Shown here in pieces: positions 37,920 through 48,000 of a stretch of DNA of 64,000 nt (positions are counted from its first letter, which is position 1; each line of letters opens with the position of its first letter). The notes under the pieces were generated by a model. It was not told the DNA's origin. It ran no database searches and saw only the letters and a list, made by a program, of their open reading frames with translations. Position numbers and translations under genes: made by a program. The stretch spans positions 5,558,942 to 5,622,941 of the forward strand of contig NC_063063.1 of the NCBI RefSeq assembly GCF_018812025.1, given 5' to 3'. The stretch comes from Megalobrama amblycephala (taxonomy: Eukaryota; Chordata; Actinopteri; Cypriniformes; Xenocyprididae).

Positions 37920-40674
37920 ATGAATGCTGTGATGGATACAGTGCATGGGTTCGGGGTGAGTAGCACCCAATACCTGCAGACCCATTACAAAGACGCCCAA
38001 GGATGGTTTCTTTTCGTCTCCTTCGCGGCAGATCTGAGGAACACCTTCTTCATCTTCTTTCCCATCTGGTTCCATCTGAAAGAATCAGTCGGCATCAAGC
38101 TTATTTGGGTGGCTGTGATAGGAGATTGGCTCAATTTGGTATTTAAATGGTAAGCAAAGCAACCAAAAATGTCATTAATTAATCATTAATTGACAAAAAA
38201 ATGACTGTTGATTCATCTATTCAAGGATCCTGTTTGGAGAACGTCCATACTGGTGGGTCCACGAGACTTCCTACTACATCAACAGCTCAGCGCCTCATAT
38301 TGAGCAGTATCCCATGACCTGTGAGACTGGCCCAGGTACGTCTTTCTCTTCTAGAAGTACCACACTTGTCCTCCTAAAACCTGTTTCATCATACATCAAA
38401 AGACCACTTTGATCACTTATCTGCTTCTTGATGCAGGCAGTCCATCTGGTCACGCTATGGGCGCCGCTGGTGTTTATTACGCATTGGTGACCTCCATCCT
38501 CGCCATAATGCTGAGCAAAGAGAAGAAATCATCGTCCAAGAGCCTGTAAGTCAATCTTCAGCATAATTAGGTTACTTTCGCATCACCAGGAGTTTGTTTC
38601 AAAATAGCTTCTGCGATATGTTTAACGTTATCTGTTTTGCTTACTCAGATACTTACGTGGTTCACTTTGGACACTCTTCTGGACGGTCCAGGTCTGTGTA
38701 TGCCTCTCTCGAGTCTTTATCGCTGCTCATTTCCCCCATCAAGTTTTTGCAGGCGTTATTTCAGGTAAGAATCTCGCAAAAGCATCATTAACAGATGAAA
38801 GTGCACCTGCTCGGTGTTCTGAGTGCATCAGATTACATGTTCCCTGTGAATTGAACCCATGACCTTGGCATTTCAAGCTGCACTGTAAACTCTAATGCTC
38901 AAAATAATTAATTGGTTTGAGTGTGGCAAACTCAAATTAAACAAATTAGTTCAATCAAATTAACTTTTAATGAGTATTTAGAACTTTCTTTTTCTTTTGA
39001 GTTCACAAAACTGACACATTTGAAGTAATCTGAATTGTTTCATTGTTTTGAGTTTTATGAACTTGTTTCTTTTAATTTAGACAAACTTAAATTTACCTGA
39101 AACTGGACTGAGATTTATATTTCCAAGCATGCTTTGCCATGACACCCGAAAGGGAGAATAAATTCTAAAATTAAGTGTTATAATTTTTAATTTTTTTTTT
39201 TTGTGCAAGATTGATGTTAATTTGGAGATTTAATAGTGTTTAATGCTTTGTTTTCCCAATTTAACTGATTACCGCAATTTTTTTTTTTTAGTTTTGCCAG
39301 CTTATTCAGGTTGTACAGTGTGCATTTATTTGATCAAAAATGCAGTAAAAACTGTAATATTTTGAAATATTTCTACAATTTGAAAGAACTGTTTTCTATT
39401 TGAATATATTTAAAAATTGAATTTATTCCTGTGATCAAAGCTGAAATTTTCAGCATCATTACTCCAGTGTTCAGTGTCACATGATCCTGCACAAGTCATT
39501 GTATGATGATTTGGTGAAACATTTCTTATTATTATCAATGTTGAAAACTGTTTTTGCTGCTTAATATTTTTGTAGAACCTGTCCCATTCAAATGTTTAGG
39601 ATAAGAAAGACAAAAAAAAAAAAGTTTATTCAGTAAGGACAGATTAAATTGTTCAAAAGTGAGAGTAAAGACATTTATAAATGTTACAAAACATTTCTAT
39701 TTCAAAAGTGTGATGAAAACTTTCCATTCATCAAAGAATCCTTTAAAAATGTCTTATGGTTTTCACAAAAATATTAAGCAGCAGATCTGTTTTCAGTATA
39801 AGAACCATTATTAGTAATAATTGAACACCAATAAAAGCAGCAAATCAGCATATTAGAATGATTTCTGAAGGAATCATGTGACTCTAAAGACTGGAGTAAT
39901 GATGCTGAAAATTCCGCTTTGCGTCACAGGAATAAATTACATTTCAAAATATATTCAAATAAAAAAACAGTTATTTTATATTGTAATAATATTTCACTGT
40001 TTTTACTGTATTTTTAATCAAATTGAATGTAGCCTTGGTGCGCAAAAACGTTAAACCATTGTAATTATTGCAACCTTTTGACAAGTTATGTACCCGTTGA
40101 GCTTCTGGAGCACAAAAGAATTGTGTAAAAGTCTTGAGGTAGTACAATTAACGTATTATTCTTCTTCACAGGCATGATTGTTGCCGAGGCCTTCAACAGA
40201 CAGAAATGGATCTATAGTGCCAGTCTAAAGAATTACTTCAACGTCACGCTGTTCCTGCTCTCTTTTGCGGTGGGCTTGTACGTGCTCCTGAAAGCTCTGG
40301 GTGTGGACCTGCTGTGGACCCTTGAGAAAGCCCAGAGGTGGTGTGTCAATCCAGCCTGGGTCCATTTGGACACCACACCGTTCGCCAGCCTGTTGAGGAA
40401 CATGGGCACCCTGTTCGGTCTGGGACTCGGCCTTCACTCCCCACTATACACGGAAAGCAAGAAGAGCAGCAGCGCTCGCGTCAGGATCGCCTGTATCGTC
40501 GCCTCTCTGTTTCTGCTGCATCTCTTCGATTCCATCAAGCCTCCCACACACACGGCTGCCCTCTTCTACCTGTTGTCTTTCTGCAAGAGCGCCACCGTTC
40601 CCCTCGCCACTGTCAGTATCATCCCGTACTGCGTGTCCGGAAGCCTCGGTTTACAAAGCAAGAAGCAGCTTTAA
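37920..40674 (+). CDS. g6pc1: Glucose-6-phosphatase catalytic subunit, copy 2, apparently intact
   Basis: Exons: 37920-38149, 38226-38335, 38437-38545, 38649-38764, 40172-40674. These are 230, 110, 109, 116 and 503 nt, 355 aa plus TAA. Human exon lengths are 230, 110, 106, 116 and 512. The phosphatase residues are in place: K76 and R83 (KWILFGERP), H119 (PSGH), and R171 and H177 ([14 protein letters not shown]). An NSS sequon follows in the luminal loop near residue 97. Multiple hydrophobic helices and a C-terminal KKQL di-lysine signal fit a nine-span ER membrane protein. It releases glucose from glucose-6-phosphate in the ER lumen, completing gluconeogenesis and glycogenolysis with the G6P transporter. 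It faces copy 1 head-to-head, 4.3 kb apart. Exon 3 has one extra codon relative to copy 1 and human. Intron 4 contains a large palindromic MITE. Confidence 0.96.
39315..40035. mobile_element. Palindromic fish MITE in g6pc1 copy 2 intron 4
   Basis: The left arm (TTTGATCAAAAATGCAGTAA, GAATTTATTCCTGTGATCAA, TTTTCAGCATCATTACTCCA) is mirrored by the right arm, with about 200 bp of complementarity on each side and some substitutions. A related partial copy lies at 48175-48560 in aarsd1 intron 5. Confidence 0.85.
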
Positions 40675-40923
40675 GCTGGGAAAGAACTGTACAAGACTGT
40701 AAGCAACTGCCCAACTATTTACAGTATTTCAGACTAGCACATTTTCCATACTTCATCCAATCAGTCGAAGGAACGCTGCCTGATGAACAACTTGCCTGTG
40801 TTTTCTAACTAGGGGATGCAGATAACTAGAGTTTAATTTAAGCACTGTTATAGTGCATGTATTGTTTATGGTGATGTGATGTGTGAGATGAAGAATTTTA
40901 GAATTTTGAATTTTTATATCTTA

Positions 40924-41309
40924 GGGGCCGTTTAAAACGGAAAACGTTCTTAACTAAAAACGGTGAGTTGGCCGTTTATTTATACGACAATGTGTTTTGG
41001 GGGAATGAAAAAGCAAACTTTTGAAAACAGTATTCAAAGTTTTTGAAAACAATACCGTTATTATCTCCATGTAAACTACAAAAACGCAAATTTGTGAAAA
41101 CGGTGATGTCACGCGCATGCGTATATCGTGCTTTCAGTCTATAGGCAAGTAGTTTTTCTTTACAAAGTGACATCGCCAACTACTGGCCTGGCAGGAGAAT
41201 ACAGAGTTTTTAGTCATTTACGTGGATCTGTGTGAATGGGGATTTCACGTCTGTACGTGAAAAACGCAAAAGGAAAAACGTAAATTGTTGTCATGTAAAC
41301 GTGCCCTTA
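40924..41309 (-). mobile_element. MITE family with CTGGCAG core, copy D
   Basis: The left end GGGGCCGTTTAAAACGG and the right end CATGTAAACGTGCCC are imperfect inverted repeats, and the core TCGCCAACTACTGGCCTGGC is near 41171. This is the most complete uninterrupted copy. It probably lies in the 3' UTR or just past the end of g6pc1 copy 2. Confidence 0.8.
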
Positions 41310-41377
41310 TGCCTTTGGATCTAGAAGAAAAGGTCTGGAATTTGACAAAAGAAGTGTTCTTTTTTGAGAACTGAAAT

Positions 41378-41388
41378 AATAAAATAAA
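41378..41388 (+). promoter_or_regulatory. g6pc1: Candidate polyadenylation signals for g6pc1 copy 2
   Basis: Two overlapping AATAAA hexamers (41378-41383 and 41383-41388 as AAATAAAC) occur about 0.7 kb after the stop codon. Use of these would place a MITE in the 3' UTR. Confidence 0.35.
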
Positions 41389-41743
41389 CTACAGTATATA
41401 GCCTATATATATATATATAGGAGGACAAAATTTGTCCTCCCTAAGATATGTACTTTTTTTTTTGATGTATTTTCTGTAATATTCTATTTTTTTGGAAATT
41501 CTTTAGGTCATTTTTAATAAAATACTCAAAATATCTCTTGTTCAGCATTTTCTTTCTTTTGCATTTTTAGGTCAAATTTATCTAAAAAAAAAAAAAAAAA
41601 AAAATGTATGAGGCAAAGTGTGCAATGCAGAGTGTGCAGTGCAACTAACCAAATTGTAGTAATTAATATAAGGTAAATAAAAAAAGCCATGCTCCATAAT
41701 AATTGGGAAAAAGTTTAAAATACAGATTAAAATAGTTTTAGAT

Positions 41744-41921
41744 CAGGGGTGCCTAATCCTGTTCCTGGAGGGCCACTGTCCTGTGAAGTTTAGCTCCAAC
41801 CCAATTAAACACACCTGCTAATCAAGGTCTTACTAGGCATACTAGAAACTTCCAAGCAGGTGTGTTGAGGCAAGTTGGAGCTAAACTCTGCAGGACAGTG
41901 GCCCCGAGTTTGGACACCCTG
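41744..41921. mobile_element. Short palindromic hAT MITE, 178 bp
   Basis: The ends CAGGGGTGCC and GGACACCCTG, and the interior GGAGGGCCACTGTCCTG mirrored by CAGGACAGTGGCC, form a near-palindrome. The 8-bp duplication TTTTAGAT is exact (41736-41743 and 41922-41929). Confidence 0.93.
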
Positions 41922-43162
41922 TTTTAGATGGAATATTAATATTAAGTACCCAAAATCAACTACTCATCTGATGAATCAAATCATCTTCAAGAAAACAAGG
42001 TGCGAGACAAGCATGCTCATTTGATATGCACTGTACATCAGTAACCTCAAAAACAATATGCATCTGAAGATTATTTATTACAAATTTTGGTACAGTAGGG
42101 TAGAGAACAATATGTGTAGCAACCCAAAGCATGGCAATTTTTTATTTTGATTTAAAAAGAACATTTTCAGCCTTACTTCTGGTGAGCCCTGAAAAAAAAA
42201 AAAAAAAAACTAGGAATCTCTGAGACCAAAACAACTGACTGGCCCTAAATGTACATTTCCCAGTTGTAATTAAATTGTAATTCCCCAGCCCTACTTTGTG
42301 ATTTTAAAGGGATAATTCAAACAAAAATAAAAATTATGTCATCATTTAAATTTTGTTCAGATCGTCTTCTTAAGACTTTGAATAAAGCACAGGACGCAAC
42401 TACTTACATGGTACATTTTTACAAAATTTACAAAAAAGTTAATTTAATTGTATGGAAAAAATTGGCTTGAACGTGCTGCAAAATATCTCTTTTATATATC
42501 TATTTGGATTTGGAATGACAGGAGGTTGAGTACATGATGACACAACTGTCATTTTCAGGTGGACTATGAACACAGACCAAGAATTCAACAAAGCACATAT
42601 TTTTTTTAAGTTATTTATTTAGATTAGAGCTGCTGTCTCAACATCTTATTTCTATCCTTCCCACAATTAAATACATTTAATTCAGTATTTTCTACCAATC
42701 TGTACTAAGAACCAGTCCAATGGCTGAAAAATAATCAACTAATCATGGTAATTTATGAAGGGTGTACACTACTTCAAATTAGCAAAGCAAAAAAATATCA
42801 ATACAATATCAACATTATATGCCATGGAGTAATTTAATTCTGATCAAACTAAGGCAATGATTCTGCAAGCTCATACATAAAGTAGTACTCCAATTTACAC
42901 TCTATCAAAATTATTAGCCTTAGAAATAAATGACATTATCAATCATGCTCTAATTTACTCCAAAGTCCACCGATCAAGTAACCGTTTCTCTGATCACAGA
43001 AACAGCGTGTCTAAACTGGAAGCAACCAAAGTTGTAACTTACTACAGTGGCTTGAGTTTGTCTGCACCGGACGTGTTGAAGCTGTTTGCAGACCAATCAG
43101 CTGTAAGCTTGAGAGTATTATTTCATTTCCTACTGTTTTAAAAACTGAATTTGCATGGGCTA

Positions 43163-43394
43163 TTTAAAGGAATAGTTCACCATCTCTTTCTCTTTATATC
43201 TCTTAATGAACTTTTTGAAGTGTCAAAGTGGTAGTTGCATAGACTGTCAACGGTGGGACAGAAAACTCTCAGATTTCATCAATAATATCTTCATTTGTGT
43301 TCTGAAGATGAACGAAAGTGTTTCGGGTTTGGAAGGACATGAGGGTGAGTAATTAATGACAGAATTTTCATTTTTAGGTGAACTAACCCTTTAA
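43163..43394 (+). mobile_element. Fish TTAA-type element, short copy
   Basis: The ends TTTAAAGGAATAGTTCACC and GGTGAACTAACCCTTTAA are inverted repeats around about 200 bp. Interior GAAAGTGTTTCGGG and GACATGAGGGTGAGTAAT match the family. Confidence 0.75.
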
Positions 43395-43474
43395 GAATAA
43401 TGAAAAAACTTTACATGTTTGTACCCTTAAAATTTTTTAGGTAAAGCCTTTTATATAATACAATATAGCTGAAC

Positions 43475-43631
43475 AAAGGTGCAACACTCACTCTTAAGAG
43501 CTCAAACTTTATTACTTAAAAAACATGACGTTTCGGCCGCCCATGTTTTCTTTAAAGTTTGAACTTTAACGAAACGTCATGTTTTTTTAAGTAATAAAGT
43601 TTGAGCTCTTAAGAGTCAGTGTTGCACCTTT
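43475..43631. repeat. 157-bp palindrome with about 60-bp arms
   Basis: The left arm starts AAAGGTGCAACACTCACTCT and runs to GACGTTTCG. The right arm is its near-exact complement ending GTTGCACCTTT. The loop is about 35 bp. No target duplication was identified. It looks like a foldback MITE. Confidence 0.85.
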
Positions 43632-44283
43632 GATTTTCGGTTGCACCTCCTCTTGTATCGGTAGAGCACCTTTTTTCATATTCATTCATATAATACAATA
43701 TAAAAATATCTTTAATGCATTAATTATGCCTTTTATATAACGCGTTGTATGGTCTCATGAACAAGTGTAATCACAGTTATAATATGTTAATGTTAAGCCT
43801 TAACAGAAAGTATAATGCATTAAAACACATGACAGACAACCAGTTTCACATGTAACAAGGAATTTGCAAATATTATAATGAATTAAACTTTGGTTACAAT
43901 TATTTATGAAAAAATGTAATGCGTTATAACACACATTATGAATACATTTTATAATGCATTATACTTAAAGGCTTTAAGTAAAGTATTACCATTATTTCCT
44001 CATCAAATTATTTAAATATGAAGGCCAGAGACCAAAAACATCACAACATGAAAAAAATTACTTTTTTTTTTACTGGACGGACAGGAAAGTAAATGGCTTG
44101 AGTAGTTAAGCAGTGAATCAAAAGTAGAAATGGAGCATCGATTGTGCATTGTGCGCTTCCATGAAGACAGTTTCATTGCAACCAACGGAACTATCTAGTT
44201 TTGATGCGCCGCAACATGGTGCATGTGTTTGGTGTAGACAGAGTCTGGATCATCAATGCACCTGTATGTCAGCATGTGTCGTT

Positions 44284-44966
44284 TTACTCCTCTCCTGCGG
44301 TGAGTTTGCAGCTGTGCTCCTGCAATAAGGCCTCAGCCTCTGCCCTCTTCACCAGACTGTTGGCTTTACCCTGGTAACGTCCAGCCTTTCCAGCTCCTTT
44401 ACCTTGCAGCAACTCTGACACCCTGCACATGATGACACAAACAGAGGAGCATTTCATTCAGAAGAGTGCACCTACTGGAAGAATCACTACATAACATAGT
44501 TCTGCATGCAACCTGGGGAAAACAATTCAATTAGACTTATTACAGTTTACAATTTTTTATTAAATTTTTAATCCAATGGCTGGATATATATCACTCTATA
44601 TCTATAAATATGGATAAACCCAGTCGTTGGGTTCAAAATGTAAGTAAAAAATGTAACCCAACGGCTGGGTTTGTCCATATTTGACCTAAATTTGGTTTGA
44701 AACAACCCAGGATTTTTTTAAAAGTGTACATATTGGCCATATACTGTGAATATCAGCAACTGCATAAAATTAATATTTTTGCTCAGTTTGGGCCCAAAAT
44801 TGATGTTTTGTGCCCATATTCTCACTATAACAGTATATGGGCCTTAAAAGCCTGATGCATCAAATCCGATGCTCAACAAAAACACATATGCAAAACTTTT
44901 TTTTTTTTGTCATCTAAAAAGTTCCATTTGAAAAAAAATTTTCCATTTGAAAAAAAACAAAAAAAA

Positions 44967-45008
<42 letters not shown>

Positions 45009-48000
45009 TCCTGACTATTATTTCTTATGTCAGACTTAACAGGGTTAAAAAATGCCAGTATGAAAAGACTTGAATTATTATTGGTCTTACCGAGGTCCCA
45101 CTTCTGTGACAATATTCTCAGGCCCTGCGAGAAGGAACATTCCTGCACCCTTCTCCTCACCCACGGTCAGGAAGATCACTGTGTCCTACACAAGAACAGC
45201 AATGAGAGTGTAAACTACACGTCAGCCACTGTGGATGGATAAAAAGATGCGGTTTACCTGAAATCCAATTTCATTTGCGATGATGTTCATGAACTCATTA
45301 TCACCATCTTTGCTGTGAAAATATCACCAAAAGGCAGACAAGTTGCTAAATGGATTGAACTTTTCAATCTTGCCCTTCTATAATCATGTTGAATATCTTG
45401 TTTTATCTGGAAATACATCAGGTCATGGAAGTAGAATGGGTTGAGAACAGCATTTCATGCTGATTTTATTCACTCCTAAACCTTTAAAGTCATCATGAAA
45501 ATAGAGGGCGTTTACACAACACCATTTTCAACTAAAAACAGAAAAATTTTATACGTTTTGGCTGTTCATTTATATGACAACTGCGTTTTCACGGCCTGAA
45601 AACAGAAGCTTTTGAAATCAGGTTTCAAAGTGCAAGTTTTTGAAAATGATACAGTTATTGTCTTCACGTAAACTACAAAAACGCAAAATTGTGTCTATAG
45701 GAGAGTAATGTTTCTTTACAAAGTGACATCGCCAACTACTGGCCTGGCAGCATAATACACAACGCATTAAGTGCCGGGGGGTGAAAACTTTTTGAATTTG
45801 AATATCGAGGTAAATTGTACTTAATTTGTCTTCCAGGAAATGTGAAAATATCTTCTTTTGCTTCTGAAGGGCAGTACTAAATGAAAAAATCTGATATTTA
45901 AACAAAATAAGAAAAATTTGGACTTCTTCATCCTGTTCAAAAGTTTTCACCCCCCGGCTCTTAATGCATCATGTTTTCTTCTGGAGCATCAGTGAATGTT
46001 TGCAGCTTTTGCAATAGTTGTGTTTGAGTCCCTCAGTTGTCCTCAGTGTGAAAAGATGGATCTCAAAATCATACAATCACTGCTGGAAAGGGTTCAAATA
46101 TGCAAAGATGTTGGAAAACCAAAGAATTTTTGGGACCTGGAGGATTTTTCTGAAGAACAGAGCTCAGTTTAACTGCTCAGGACAAAAAAGGGACTCATGA
46201 ACAACCATCACAAAACAAAAAAAACAGTCAAGGGTATGTAAACTTTTAAACAGGGTCATTTTTACAAATTCAGCAATTTTTTTTGTCTTGTGGATATGTA
46301 AACATCTTTTATGTAAAATATCTTACTCAGGACAGTACTAAATAAAAAATAACATGCATTTTGTATGATCTCTCTTATTTTGTTAAAATTATTCACATTT
46401 TCAAAGATTCTGCAAGGGGTATGTAAACTTTTGAAGGTGCCATTGAATTGAAAATTGAATTTACCTCGGCATAGTTGAATAACAAGAGTTCAGTACATGG
46501 AAATGACATACAGTGAGTCTCAAAATCCATTGTTTCCTCCTTCTTATATAAATCTCATTTGTTTAAAAGACCTCCGAAGAACAGGCGAATCTCAACATAA
46601 CACCGACTGTTACGTAACTGTCGGGATCATTATGTATGACCCCCAATATTTGCATATGCCAGCCCATGTTCAAGGCATTATACAAGGGCAGCCAGTTAAC
46701 GTCTGGATCTGTGCACAGCTGAATCATCGGACTAGGTAAGCAAGCAAGAACAACAGCGAAAAATGGCAGATGGAGCAATAATAACTGACATGATCCATGA
46801 TAGCATGATATTTTTAGTGGTATTTGATAATTGTCTTTCTAAATGTTTCGTTAGCATGTTGCTAATGTACTGTTAAATGTGGTTAAAGTTACCATCGTTT
46901 CTTACTGTATTCACGGAGACAAGAGCCGTCGCTATTTTCATTTTTAAACACTTGCAGTCTGTATAATGCATGAACACAACTTCATTCTTTATAAATCTCT
47001 CCAACAGTGTAGCATTAGCCGTTAGCCACGGAGCACTATCAAACCCATTCAGAATCAAATGTAAACATCCAAATAAATACCATACTTATGCGATTAGACA
47101 TGTTGCATGACGAACACTTTGTAAAGATCCATTTTGAGGGTTATATTAGCTGTGTGAACTTTGTTTATGCAATGATAGAGTCGAGAGCTCGGGAGGGGGC
47201 GGAGAGCGCGAGCAATTAAAGGGGCCGCAGCCTGAATCGGCGCATTTCTAATTATGCCTCAAAATAGGCAGTTAAAAAAATTCATTTTGGCTGCATCTTC
47301 ACAGACACATTCAGGGGACACCTTAGACTTATATTACATCTTGTAAAAAAACGTTCAATGGCACCTTTGAGCTCAACTGTATGTCACAATAGGGAAGAAA
47401 ATACTATCACAACTTCAGTTTCATGCCAACTTTAACTAACGGCTTTAACAAGGAGAAGTTAATCACGCACTTGTGTAAGCTGAAGAAGTTTCCTCTGTCC
47501 GGTTTGCTTTTGAAGTTCTGCGCTATCAGAACAGCCATTTCCCTCAGAATAATAAGATTACTCTGTCACAGGAACACACAGGGTAATGATTAATAATTGC
47601 TAAAGTGAAATATTAATCAGTTTACTGACACAGTAGGTTCTACTGTATCTTACCTTCTGAAGACGTTTGACCGTCTTTTGTAGCTTGTCCACGGCATCAA
47701 CATGCTCATCAGCCCCTGTCCTAATAGACCACATGGATAAACGTTAGTTCGTGCTTGAAGAGAAGCGCCTCATTCTAAAGAGAGTAACTCACTTGAGGAG
47801 GACCGTCAGAGATTTTTCAATGTTATAACTCTTCTCAGCATATTTTAGCACTCTGTTGCCCGCTATGAAAATCAGGTTGGTTTTATTCTTCTTCCCTTTT
47901 TCAGTCCCCAAAATCTTTATAATCTAATGAGCACATAAACACAATTTGAGTGATTAAACAGCAGAACATCACTGAATAATACACTAAGACTATGGCTCAC

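Larger units (their letters stand above)
41930..44283. other. Intergenic sequence between g6pc1 copy 2 and aarsd1
   Basis: It holds a decayed TTAA-type element (about 42303-42560), a better one at 43163-43394 and the palindrome 43475-43631. The remainder is AT-rich, including 43640-44040 with repeated ATAATGCATTA motifs. No gene recognised. Confidence 0.5.
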
